From Siphonodentalium dalli (taxonomy: Eukaryota; Mollusca; Scaphopoda; Gadilida; Siphonodentaliidae), in NCBI GenBank assembly GCA_032622095.1, contig CP136066.1:230146961-230210960 (forward strand): a DNA stretch of 64,000 nucleotides, written 5' to 3'. A model generated the notes under the pieces. It was given only the letters and a program-made list of their open reading frames with translations, ran no database searches and was not told where the DNA came from. Below, piece by piece: positions 11,930 to 23,128 of the stretch (the stretch's first letter is position 1; each line of letters begins with the position of its first letter). A program made the translations under genes and the position numbers.

Positions 11930-12953
11930 TAATTATTTGTTATTACATTTTTGCGCACGTTTGCATCTCTCTGAGTGCATTCTAGTTTAAACATTGCGAA
12001 CAAGCATACGATTATGTTCAGTGAGTCATGGAGGTACATTTCCATACTGGAATCCGCATCATTCTGGTGACAAGTAATGGTCTTAATAGTATGCCATGGA
12101 GTCTGATCATGGCTGTGGATCTCTTCATTGTAGATAGTAATCATGATCCTCGTCTGAATCAGACTCATTTGCCACCAGCATCCCAAGGTCATTGATCCGG
12201 AGAACCCGCTTTACCTCGGAGCCAGGCATGCTTCATTGGACTCTGGCCCGTGTTCTCGCCATATTTTTCTTCTGCACTCACGGGTATGAAACCCGAGTTT
12301 GGTTGAGAGATACAGGTAGACCTGTTTTATGGACTGCCGTCAATTGTTAATAGGTCATTATCCAGTTGATGGTTCGGCTGGTCGTATACCTGTATTATTG
12401 ATAACACATCGTTCACGATGTCAGGAGGCTTCAGATACATTGGATGTTGATCTGGTGGATCATCGTCGAAGAAAGGTGGCTTGTTCATTTGACCCGCAGC
12501 AGTTTCATCACAAGAGTCAAAGGGAACCTGGCTTAGAACTGTTGACGCAGCATCTAAGACATTAGCGAGCGACTCCAGAACTGTTGGAACAGCGTCTGAG
12601 ATGTTAGTGGATGTTTCCAAGACCGCCGAATCAGCATCATAGAAGCCCGATGTGATCGAATACATGGTAGAGTCAAAGCCAATTTTCTCGGATTCAAGGA
12701 TGGAGGTATCGCCATTCGGAGACTGTACCTCATCGGCTGTCAAAGAGTCAATATATGTGAGAAGAGGGACCTGGGCGTCTCTCAGATCGCCTCTGTCTCC
12801 ACCTGACTGCATCCTCTTCATATTCTGAATAATCTATTGAACTCAGCTCCAGAGAAACGATATCGACCCATTCTAGATTGACATCATAGATCGGCGACTC
12901 TTCATCTTGTATATAGCCTATCGTGGTTGATATATAGCCCATCCTCGTCGCCA
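11930..12953 (-). pseudogene. Gag-like remnant downstream of an LTR
   Basis: Immediately inside the LTR at 12,955 the minus strand reads TTGGCGACGAGGATGG. TGGCGACGAGG is a plausible tRNA primer-binding site, and the ATG follows within it. From there an acidic, low-cysteine reading frame runs with frame changes: 12,954-12,748, then 12,821-12,327 (164 codons), then an Asp/Glu-rich stretch near 12,170. This fits the first ORF (gag region) of an LTR retrotransposon by position only. No zinc knuckle, protease or RT motif was found. The several frames mean that it is decayed. An unrelated host gene cannot be excluded but has no support. Confidence 0.45.
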
Positions 12954-12954
12954 A

Positions 12955-13162
12955 TGTAATAAAAGGATTCTATATTCATGTTTAACATGGTTTATTATGC
13001 ACAATTCAAGGTAAAGTTATTATATTAAACATGTCAGCCAAATAGGTGTTGTCTCGTTCGTCCAGTTCTGTTCTGTCTAGTTTGGTGGCTGGAAGTGACG
13101 TCACATCCTCGGGTGCAATCAAACCGGATAACCGGTACTCTTTGGGACCTAATTCCGCTACA
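12955..13162 (-). mobile_element. LTR copy (5' LTR orientation)
   Basis: On the minus strand it begins TGTAGCGGAATTAGG and ends ..CTTTTATTACA, giving the canonical TG..CA ends over 208 bp. It is followed at once by the putative primer-binding site TGGCGACGAGG. It is homologous to 5609-5820, shares the GTGACGTCAC palindrome, and has an AATAAA near its 3' end. It could be the 5' LTR partner of that copy or an independent insertion. Confidence 0.7.
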
Positions 13163-13607
13163 AGAATCACCCTTGTCACAACCTGTCTGTGGAAACCCTG
13201 TATTTATCAAAGGCAACTTCTCTCTGTTTATGAACCCCATCCCAAATATATCTATACACGCCCGTGCATCATTATATGACATTTATTAGCACGCCGACAA
13301 AGGGTTAATGGATGAGTGCCAAGCGATATTTCTACATATCGACATTCGCACGCGTTTCATTGCGGTGACAACCACGAATTGAGTCTCGTATACTTGTAAT
13401 TTTAACTCTGTATTCTGCCCGATTCTGTGTTATTTATGCATTATGGAACTCCCTAAGTTGGTGATTTATCATCCCGTCAAGCGAGTTCTTGTTTTTTCAT
13501 AAGATATTCAATTCGCATACTATAGAATAACAAAAAGATGCAGCGTTAGGGCACTCCATTCACCTCGCTGCTGAAATGAATTCCAGTTACAGATGGCTCA
13601 CCGAAAA
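13163..13607. other. No gene recognised
   Basis: Spacer between the LTR and a Helitron-like element. Nothing recognised. Confidence 0.5.
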
Positions 13608-14339
13608 TCTATTATATATTTTGGAAGATCTGTTTGTGTGTGTGTGTGTAATCGATGAACTCGAAAACGGCCGACCCGATTTCGATGAAGCTTGGTATGT
13701 GGGGGTATTTTCGGCCGGGGGTGACATAGGCCTATTGATTTGCCCGTGCGACGTGACCTTGACCATGAAATCGGGTCATTTCAAGGTCGAACGCCCGAAT
13801 ATCACGGGATTTCGATGAAACTTGGTATGTGGGTGTATTTTCGGCCGGGGAGTGGCATAAACCTATTAATTTGCCCGTGTGACGTGACCTTGACCTTGAA
13901 ATCGGGTCATTTCAAGGTCAAACGCCCGAATATCACGGGATTTCGATGAAACTTGGTATGTGGAGGTACTTTCGTATGGGGAGTCTCATAAGCATATTCA
14001 TTTGCCCGTGCGACGTGACCCTGACCTTGATATCGGGTCAATTCAAGGTCAAATCGCCAATTTTGATGGTATTTCGACGAAATTTTATACATAGGGTTAC
14101 TTTTGTCCACTGGGTGTTTTGGACGGGTCAAATCGTGACCCCGACCTGACCTTGACCTTCAAAATGATCAATTCAAGGTCAAATCTGGTAAAACCGGATG
14201 GATTTCGACGGGCACGTTTGTCGGGTACTTTTGTCCGGGCGGTGTTTTGGACGGGTCAAATCGTGACCCCCATTTGACCTTGACCTTCAAAATGGACAAT
14301 TCAAGGTCAAAGCCCGGACGAAGTCGGGTCACCTTCTAG
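13608..14339 (+). mobile_element. Non-autonomous Helitron-like element 1
   Basis: Starts TCTATTATATATTTT directly after an A. Ends with CTAG directly before a T, and eight bases before that end is a GC-rich hairpin (14,313-14,328, CCCGGACGAAGTCGGG). A TC start, a subterminal hairpin, a CTRR end and insertion between A and T are the structural signature of Helitrons. The 732 bp contain no Rep/helicase sequence, so movement would have needed an autonomous relative. The body is five tandem units of about 131 bp. Confidence 0.7.
13678..14331. repeat. Five 131-bp tandem units inside Helitron 1
   Basis: Units begin at the GATTTCGATGAA(A/G)CTTGG word at about 13,678, 13,808, 13,939, 14,070 and 14,201. 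The first three are close and the last two diverged. Most units carry TGACCTTGACCTTGA plus the opposed TTCAAGGTCAAA. Confidence 0.85.
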
Positions 14340-16401
14340 TATATATATATAGAGCTGCCGACTCACCGTTTGGCGTTCTTCGCAACATATAAGGAATCAC
14401 TGAACTAAATGGTTTCTCATAGGCGACAGTGTTAACGTTTCGACCGATTTCTCTGAATTAAAGCCTATATGCTATTCCAGTGGTGTTTACCGAGATAGAT
14501 TGACACCAGTTGATCACGAAAATGCAAGAAATATCATAGGTTATGTGTTTATTTTTTAAAATAAATCCACAATTGTACGACAGGGCTAGCCCAAAGCCAA
14601 ATTTGGTCTGGAAAAAACCAAGAACTACAGCAGCTAGTTAGATCAATTTCCCACTCACAAAAATCCATTCCCCCATTAATTCACCAGTTTAAATTATTTA
14701 GATATGATGTACAAATCAAATAAACACGATGTCATCCTTTAATACCGTTTCATATGTATTAGGTGAACCTTCCGTCACCTTTAGTATTCCACGTTGTACT
14801 CGCTCCCGACTCCAGAACACATTTAGCTCCCTGATTCCATAAGTGTGCATGCATTATACTGTGGAAATTCAAGGCCTCCGACAGGTGTATACCATGTTTT
14901 GTTGCGCTGCGTAGAACGCGAGAACATTTAATCTGTTCGAGTTCCTGTTACCTGGAATAGTCACATGTTACTCGGAATCTGTTTATAATTCCGGGAATAG
15001 CCAATCCCTTTATCGTGAAGCCGTACTCACAGACAAACAGTGCGAGGTTCTTATCTCAGAATAGTCGACCTTCCAAACACGACTGTGTGCGGACGTACGT
15101 TGTTCTGTCGTTGGATTTAGAAAAAATGTGCGGAAAAGGAATGAGTCTCCTGGTTATTGTAATAGGCGAGTATATACGTTTGAATGTATATTCCTGTACG
15201 TGTGATAATTATATTAATGAGATTTTCATAGATAGATAAGATCAGATAAGTTTAATTGGCAAAATATCCTTATAAGGACAGAATGCACACATAACAACAT
15301 ATACGTGTACAGTGTGTATATTCAACAATATAATAAATGGTCTGAAAGATGGTAATTTATAACTTCAGTTGAGCTGAATGTGCATAGGATCGTCTCGTCT
15401 GCATTAATACATTGATTTTTCATACGATGCACATCGCGTGCGGATAATAATCTTCACCCCGTTACGTGGTATCTCAAAACCAGAGGGTATCACCCAAACC
15501 CGAGAATTATGGTTTTGATACATGAACATATCTTCCCTCAGATGAAGCTATATGCCTTCCTATTAAATGGTGATATACACTATTCAAAACATAATTTTGT
15601 AAAGCGGAATGTTCCATCAATGGGATAGCGATCATAGCTTGCTCTCACCCCGATAAATTTAACAGAAATTCCCACTAATTTCCGACACTTTTTGAAGTTA
15701 ACTAGTTCGTTTGAAACATAATTATCAGCCATAGATGGCGGATAATGCTTGTGTCAATAGAAAAATATATGTTCAATTAACCATAAAATTGTCTAGCCTG
15801 CTGTTCGAAAAAATGTGGGTACCTACCATAATTTCGGGTATCAACGCCGCAGATCGAGATGTCGCAAACCACAGATCCGGGATTTCAAAAATATCTGCAC
15901 CCACGCCCGCAGAAGAATATGTACCTGGAGATATCATAACTGAAATTTGGGTGAGAACAAAAATAGCGCCCTGAATTATGTAACACCAGAGTCAGATCGC
16001 CGAGCAGCCTGGCAATATTTACAAATTTCTTTTGATAAGGTTGCCATATGTGGACATTTTCGTGACATTTACTGCGAATCAAATTTTGAATTCACATTTT
16101 CCGTATATGTGACATTCACGTGAAATGTTCGTGGAATTTAACATGGTAACGGTATTTTCTAATTTGACATTTACGCCCATAAATGTCACGTATATTCGAT
16201 ACATGGAAAATACGTATCGACTTATCTTTTGACGTATATTTTCGTCCAGTGCATACATTAGTTGGGCTAGAAAACAGATAATTATAAAATACTTAAAACC
16301 CAGCTCATATGTTCTTCCTCGATTTCTCGACCTTCTATCGTCATAATGGGCACTTTACCATGCTTTATATCACAAGTCTAGTACTTCCCATGTGCACGGG
16401 G
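14340..16401. other. Intergenic DNA, no gene recognised
   Basis: No domain-bearing ORF. Short words such as CATTTACG/CGTAAATG recur around 16,050-16,210 but form no clear array. Confidence 0.5.
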
Positions 16402-16890
16402 CAGGGTTCGCGCTGCCACTTGCCAAATTTGCCAATGGCAAAAATAATTCAACAGTTGGCAAAAATATTTTCATTTGGCAAAACATTTTGGCAAGTTACT
16501 TTTAATTCCTCTATAAAGTTGAAAAATATCGGTCAATCAATACCGTTCATTCTAGGAAACTATTACAATAGAATTATATTAGTGGTGTTTTATAAAAGTT
16601 AACATATCGATTGGTGGAGCGATTACCCGAATTTAGTGTGATAGTGTTGTTTCATAGATACCTGTAATTATTTTAAGATGTACCCTTCTATCGTTTTATT
16701 GTTCGGTGATTGGTTTAGTGCTGTATGATACACCACAATTGAAATGCGAGTATGTTCAAATCAAAACATCGTTCAAATCGCGAGTAAACGTTGCAGAAAA
16801 TGATCCTATCAGGGACGGAATTTGGCAAAAAAATATTTTCATCAGGCAAATTATTTGGCAAAAGTTAATTTCGGTCCAGAGCAGACCCTG
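16402..16890. mobile_element. hAT-type MITE
   Basis: Starts CAGGGTTCGCGCTG and ends CAGAGCAGACCCTG, so the ends are inverted repeats with a few mismatches and follow the hAT pattern CAGGG..CCCTG. Flanking 8-bp sequences GCACGGGG (left) and CTACGAGG (right) agree at 5 of 8 positions, compatible with an eroded 8-bp target duplication. The interior repeats TTTGGCAAAA-type words near both ends. No transposase. Confidence 0.6.
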
Positions 16891-17253
16891 CTACGAGGTT
16901 TAGAGAGCTCTCTCCATGGTCCACGCTGTAAAAGGCCAAATTGGCCAACAAAGTGTCACTTGGCCAAAGTTATTGTTACAGAAAGACAGCAAAAAATCTA
17001 ATTTAAAAACGCAATTGATTTTGTAACGGGGGTCATGAAAATCAAATTTATAGTACGATATCTGCTAAGTGATTAGGTGATACAGCTTAATGCGTAACAC
17101 AAAGGGCGCGGATGGCAGTCCACTATCAAACAACATAATAAAACAGTTACGAGGACTAACACTAATGAATTGTCTGTGTCTGCCATAGGCATACAATGTT
17201 TTTTAAATAAATACTTAATGGTGCACATTCTATATTTAGTCTCAACGATGGTC

Positions 17254-17812
17254 ACAATTATAATATGATCATACGAAAACGTATTTTGCGCCCGTTTGTT
17301 ACTGTTAATGGGATTATCGGATGAATTTTTATCTTTAGAAGGATTTGATGATAAACCGTAACGGGACACAGGACAATCATATGTTATTATGTAAATAATC
17401 ACATACATGTATAACGTAAATGTTTGGCAAATATTATCCTGACCGTGTAATACGTGTCTCAGCTGTCTGGCCATCGACGCAGTCCTCAGTGTCTGGAGTT
17501 TTGCCCGCCGATGTATGTTGTGACGTCATGGTGCACGCATTGATGTCATGACGCCTTTACTGGTTTCCCACGAAGCAATCTCAAAATGACTGCGATCTTT
17601 CAATCGGAACTTATAGCTTCCGTTTGTCGGCCTTGAACTTTGAGAATATTTCATCAATCTTTTAGGCGGAAATACCGTTAGAAAATTGAAGATAATATAT
17701 AAACGGCCAGTAAGTTCGCTAGATTCCTCTTTCGCGGAAAATATTTTAAATATGTAAACAAAACTTTTTCATTCCATTTAACTTTTTGTTAAAGGCCCGT
17801 GCGGCCTTAGTT
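17254..17812. repeat. Duplicated block X, copy 1
   Basis: About 560 bp homologous and in the same orientation to 20,373-20,903. Anchors include ATAATATGATCATA, GGATTATCGGATGAA and CGACGCAGTCCT. The short ORF here is not preserved in copy 2, so no protein is claimed. Confidence 0.85.
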
Positions 17813-17935
17813 GTCGAAAATATTCATATTTGTTCCAAACACCGTAAACAGAAAAACATTAAAACGCATACAGTTCCGTTCATATATACCATGATCATCG
17901 CGTAAACATCATCTATATATATAAAACCCGTCGTC

Positions 17936-17936
<1 letters not shown>

Positions 17937-17995
<59 letters not shown>
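17937..17995. repeat. GT microsatellite
   Basis: An almost pure GT dinucleotide run, followed to about 18,030 by interrupted GT. It lies just inside the 5' end of the second Helitron-like element; the first has a shorter GT run in the same place. Confidence 0.95.
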
Positions 17996-17997
<2 letters not shown>

Positions 17998-18837
17998 AGG
18001 GTGTGTGTGAGGGTATGTGTGTGTGTGTATAACTCGGTCACGCTTTTGGCGCGTTTATAACTTTGCAACCATGCGTCCAATGTGGCCCAAATTTGTACCC
18101 CGATCTATAGTGTGTCATAAAAGGTGACTCACCAAATTTCACGCCAATTGGTTAAAGCAAACCTGAGATCTAACATGGTCCCCAAATGCAGCATTTGCAC
18201 TCAAGTAGACACTATTTCTTATGACGTTTGTCGAAATGACGTCATTGACGTCGAACGCAAACCAACACTTGATTTGCTATTGTATGCGAAACTTCCATGC
18301 GCTCTACCAAAGCGTTGTTGGAAATTAATGTGTCAGTTCAGGTTCAGTGTGAATTTAGGTAACGAATGTTGATTTTGTCGCGGAAGTGCATGTATAGTGG
18401 GGTGTAGTGTCAAGACTGGACCGTTCTACCGTCGTTGGGAATGGGTGGATGTAGTGGTGTGCAGATCCAAGACTCGAACGTTCGTCGTTGGGAATGGGTG
18501 CTAATATGGTATTTTAATTTGCCAGTTGGGTTTGAACATAAGTAAAGAATGCTGTCTTTGATACGAAAGTTGGGCATTGAGTGTTGAATCGAAGGAGTAC
18601 CGGTATACACGTGGGTAAGCGGTACCCAGTGGGTACCGTGAACTCAGTAAATTCGCGGAACTCAGTTGGAAAAAGCACATTCCCGGGACAGGCCTAATAA
18701 TAGGGCCTACAGTGTAAACAATACTGCCGACGCTAATTAATGCTCTTTTAATCTTTCGGTTGAGTGCAAATCTAATACAAGAATAAATGTTTAAAAGATC
18801 ACAATGCGCGATGCGCACGCAGTTTAAATTCATATAA

Positions 18838-19570
18838 TGTGCGCGAAGCTCACAAAGGGGATGCAGACCCTCCCCCCCCCCCCCCGCTAAATAAAGGTTC
18901 AGAATTGAGCCTGTTTCAGTTAGTATAGATTAAGTAAAATATCTTGATTGTTGCGTTCCATATATGTGCATGCATATATGCGTGGGTTGGGGAGATGATG
19001 GTGGGGGCCTAAAATACAGTTTTATTGAAATACAAATGAGCAACGCAGTGCATGGCGTGTGATCAATAGGCTGCATGTTGAATACAGAGTCCGTTTAAAA
19101 TGTTCTACAAGCTCCCTATATGTGCGCGAAGCTCACGCAGTTTAAGATCATATAATGTGCGCGAAGCGCAGAAAGGGGCTGTACATAGGCCCCCTCTAAA
19201 TAATGATTCCGAATTGAGCCTGTTTCAGTTAGTATAGATAAAGTAAAATATTTTGATTATTACGTTCCATATGTGCATGCATATACATGGGTCGGGGAGA
19301 TGGGGTGGGGGTAAAAATACAGTTTTATTGAAATAAAGTGTTCATACAAACGGGCCGCGCAGTGCAGGCGTGTGGTCATTAGGCGGCATGCTGAATACAG
19401 GTTCCAAAGGGGGTCCGTTCAAAATGTGCAGCAAGCTCCCGAATGTAGGCTCCTGAATTGAGTATGTTTCAGTTGGTGCATAGTATTTAAATAATATACT
19501 GATTTTGTTTCGTTGCGGATATGTGGACTGGGTGTGTAGAAATACAGTTTTAGTGAAATAAAGTGTTCCA
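18838..19570. repeat. About 2.5 tandem units inside Helitron 2
   Basis: A unit of about 300 bp carrying TGTGCGCGAAGC, GAATTGAGCCTGTTTCAG and ACAGTTTTATTGAAATA recurs at about 18,838, 19,150 and, partially, 19,450. A run of C (about 18,871-18,884) interrupts the first. Confidence 0.8.
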
Positions 19571-20079
19571 ACGCGCATCCAGTAACAAAAAGGAGAAGCA
19601 TGACCATTACATGTGTCAATGAACGCGGACACTAGAAAATAACAAAGACAATTTATATACCCGTCATTTTGTGACGGGCAACCCCCTAGTGTTATAATAA
19701 AGACCTACTATATTTTACCTAAGCAAGAGCCTGATTGTGTTACAGAAGACAGCACAATGCTACTGGCTAATCACACACAAATGGCATAAACGCTCTTTAT
19801 TAGTTCCATATCAGGTATTCATCGACAAAGAACGCTCCTTATGTTTACCATCATAATATAAACAAACACCAGAAAAGTAACTTTTTATGCTTTTGTTTAC
19901 ATAACAATGGTAAAAAATATGACAATAACATACTGTTTATGCGATATTTCTTATTTGTATACGGACAAAGTCTATCTACATTTTGATGATCTTTCTGTTT
20001 GTGGCGGTTTTTGACGGGTGGAGATATTTTCACAGGATACCCACCGCCAAGGCCAACCGTGTCTTTAATGAAAAAAAAT

Positions 20080-21170
20080 AGCGTGTTGTTAAATTGACTT
20101 TAACCATAGCTTTTGTTCAATTTATATTTACTTTTACAAATATATATTTGGCTTTTGGGAGCATGATATTCCTACATATGATGAAGTATAGCTAACAATT
20201 GCTGGATCAAACTTTTTTATTTTTGCCCTGGAGCATTTCGAGGTGGTATTAATCAATACAAAATGGCGGCCGTCACCAGCAATCATTTTTGGACTCCGCT
20301 GACCTTTGAATTATGAATAAATTATTCTACTTTAGGTAAGTTCAATCTATTTTTAGAGTGGGCTGAAAAAGTATAATATGATCATATGTAAACATAATTT
20401 GCGCCCGCTTGTTACTGTTCATGGGGTTATCGGATGAATTTTTATCATTAGAAGGACTTGATGATAAACCCTAACGGGACACAAGAAAATACCGTATACA
20501 ATGTAATGTAAATAATCACATATAACGTAAATGTGGATGTTTAGCCTGTCCGTGTAATACGAGTCTCAGCTGCCTGGCAATCGACGCAGTCCTGTCTGGA
20601 ATTTTGCTCGCCGATGTAGGTTGTGACGTCACGATTTACGTCTTGACTCTTGACGCCGTTACTGGTTTCCACACGGAGCAATCTTAAGCGATCTTTCAAT
20701 CGGAACTTATAGTTTCTCCTGTGTCGGCCTGGAACTTTGAGAATATTTATTCAATCTTTTAGGTAGAAACACCATTAGAAAATGGAAGATCAAATCTAAA
20801 CGGCCAGCAAGGCCACTAGAATCCTCTTTCGGGGCAAATAATTTTAATAATTTTATAAAATATGAAAACAAAACTTTTTCATGCAATTTCACTTTTTTGT
20901 TAACCAGAGCTTTGGTTTAATTAAAATTAAATTTTAAAACTATCTTAGGCTTTAGGAGCATGTTGTTCCTACATATGATGAAGTATATCTAACATTTGCC
21001 GGAACAAAGTTTTTTATATTTAGCCCAATTACACATTTCGAGGGGGTATTAATCAATGGAAAATGGCGGCCGTCGCCAAAAATAATTTGGGACTCGGCTG
21101 GCCTTTGAGTTACGAATATATTATCTATTTTAGGTAAGTTCAATCTATTTTTAGATTGGGCTGAAAAAAA
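20080..21170. repeat. Tandem blocks Y1-X2-Y2
   Basis: Block Y (about 20,110-20,372) recurs at 20,905-21,170, and block X (see 17,254) recurs between them at 20,373-20,903. The order X1..Y1-X2-Y2 implies a tandem duplication of an X-Y unit of about 800 bp, with the first X and Y now separated by about 2.2 kb that includes a Helitron-like element. Both Y copies contain AAAATGGCGGCCGTC, a good match to the YY1 binding consensus, and GTAAGTTCAATCTATTTTTAG. Confidence 0.85.
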
Positions 21171-21176
21171 TCGATT

Positions 21177-21312
21177 AGTATATCTCATATCCGCATACGT
21201 ATACCCTAGGTCGCTCGCTTCCGCGGCTTTGCCGCGGGAGAGCTGGCCCTATTGGTATATCTCATATTCGCATACGCATACCCTAAGTCGCTTCGCTTCC
21301 GCGGCCTCGCCG
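21177..21312. repeat. Two tandem GC-hairpin units
   Basis: A 77-bp unit (starts 21,179 and 21,256) holds TATATCTCATAT and then a stem-loop, CTTCCGCGGC..GCCGCGGGAG. The GC-rich stem stands out in AT-rich DNA and is preserved in both copies despite loop changes. Confidence 0.75.
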
Positions 21313-22375
21313 CGGGAGAGCGGGCGCTGTTATAGACCTTTCGCATCCTCACGTTTACGATTACGAATACGGATAGCTATAGTCTATCCGTATGGCCAAA
21401 AAGTCCTTTCGCAAAACGATTACGCGTAAGAGTTTTGACGAACACTTTCGCTCATTATTTCGTACCACTTTTACAACTCAAAGCGTGTGTTTGGTATACA
21501 CTCCCTTAATACTTCACTTATCGTCTCATTTGCAACAATGCGATAATCATTACCTGTTAATATTGTCAATAATTTGACCAGTCACAACGTACGACCCGGA
21601 TTCTCGTGATATATTGTGGCAATACAGGTATAAATGCCAGGTCATATGTGATGGAAATTCAGTTCGTTGTTAGTATGGATGACCAGATAGGCGTTATGCT
21701 GATGGGGAAGAGGGGTTCCTGAATTTGGACCTCACATCAACCACGACGCCATCATTCAAGCCCCTTCAAGTCGGTTAGTTGATTTCAATGCGATTTCGGC
21801 TTCATCTCTTTGGGTGTAGGAAATCCGACATAAGGTTGGTGAGCTCGCTGATGTGCATCACTTCTGATTTGTTACTACCAAATCGAAACAAAGTCGACAC
21901 GGTAGAAGCGAAGTGCATCAAGTTGCTTTTTGTCAGATATTTGACAAACCGGCAAAATTTCGTTGAACAAAATGTTAATAACAGGTTTTGGGCAATTTTA
22001 TAATATAGTTGACTGTGGTTAGCATTAATTTTGAGCAATTACTCGATTCTGATAACAGAAGCGGCATTTCCAAAAATGTTGGAATCTGATGATATGGGGA
22101 CATCTAACAGGACATCTAACAGGATTGGGTACCTTTAAATGCTGCATTTGTGCATGTTTTTTAAATTAAAATAAATGCAAAGAACAAACCTGATAGAGAC
22201 TGCTGAGCTCTGGTGATGTCGGTGGGTATGCCAAATATTCTTTTAGTTACCGTCCAGGAGCAGAAATCACTACTTACCAGTTGAATCGGGATCCAGGGTA
22301 TGTTCAGATTACCCAGACAGAGTACTTTATGTAACTTAGAACTCTGTTATGAATTCCATGTAATTTAAAGGTATT

Positions 22376-22727
22376 TCTTTGGCTTTGGGGGTAAAAACTA
22401 TTTGATTCGAGTCGAGGAACCCATCAAACAAAGCTCAGAGTTATTAGATATTGATTTTTGAAATTTGTTATTTTCTCGAGATGAGTACTAATAATTGCCG
22501 TCAATTTCGTAACCTGCTGGAGATGTGTACACCAAAACACTATTCAAACAGACACGGATGGATAACTCTAAAATCAATAACGCAATTGTGACTGTGTTCT
22601 GGGCCAGAAAGTATTCCCGATAATGAAAAATAATAGATTTCTGAAATCGATATCTAACAAATCTAAGCTTTGATGGGTGACTTCCTCGACTCGAATCAAA
22701 TATTTTTGACCCCCGAAGCCATTGAAA
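22376..22727. mobile_element. MITE with 80-bp inverted arms
   Basis: The left arm (TTTGGCTTTGGGGGT..ATTCGAGTCGAGGAAC) is the inverted copy of the right arm (TTCCTCGACTCGAAT..GACCCCCGAAGCC). The arms are about 80 bp with about 170 bp between. No ORF of note. Confidence 0.65.
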
Positions 22728-23020
22728 TAGTAATTGAGAGGAGTTTTATCGGATTGAGTACCTTTAAAAATCGGTTATTCCATGTAATTTTAAAATGCCC
22801 TGCATTACTAGAGAGATATATAAAACCCAACTTCTACCGAAAACCAAATATTATTAAATTGAATGAAATATTCAATTCGGGAAAGTGGAAGAGAACACAA
22901 AATCTTTCACTATTCATTAATAGGGTTATGCCATTCTTTAGGCTCTCATGAGGCACTCTATAACTGCACACGTTAGGACACCACCATGGGTTGTTGGATT
23001 AAATAATTGATGAATTTCAC

Positions 23021-23030
23021 TATATATTTT
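23021..23030 (+). promoter_or_regulatory. Candidate TATA box of the CUB-ZP gene
   Basis: TATATATTTT lies 38-47 bp before the proposed ATG at 23,068. A start site about 30 bp downstream would leave a very short 5' UTR. The AT-rich context makes chance matches common. Confidence 0.25.
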
Positions 23031-23067
23031 GTATTATCTTGCACATAATAATCCCTCAAAATTCCTC

Positions 23068-23128
23068 ATGCATCGCACACTATATGCTGTATTTTTGGCC
23101 ACTGGTTTCATAGTGCACTCCTCTTACT
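23068..23128 (+). CDS. CUB-ZP exon 1: signal peptide
   Basis: ATG at 23,068 opens a typical signal peptide: basic MHR, hydrophobic core TLYAVFLATGFIV, polar HSSY. The donor is T|GTAAAG. One spare base leaves phase 1, which fits the next exon (TT completes a Phe codon). Choice of this exon rests on the signal peptide, donor quality and phase agreement. The frame stays open upstream, but this is the only Met before the hydrophobic core. Confidence 0.6.

Larger units (their letters stand above)
17912..19689 (+). mobile_element. Non-autonomous Helitron-like element 2
   Basis: Begins TCTATATATATAAAAC after an A and ends CCCCCTAG before a T. A perfect 7-bp stem hairpin, CCCGTCATTTTGTGACGGG, lies just inside the 3' end. 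These are Helitron terminal features. Inside are a long GT microsatellite close to the 5' end and a tandem repeat of about 300 bp. No Rep/helicase ORF is present in the 1,778 bp. It lies between block X copy 1 and block Y copy 1, and appears to interrupt an older tandem duplication. Confidence 0.75.

Noticed and set aside
12327-12821. 164-codon minus-strand ORF as an independent host gene
   Set aside because: It sits directly downstream of an LTR and primer-binding-like site and changes frame. A gag-region remnant explains it better.
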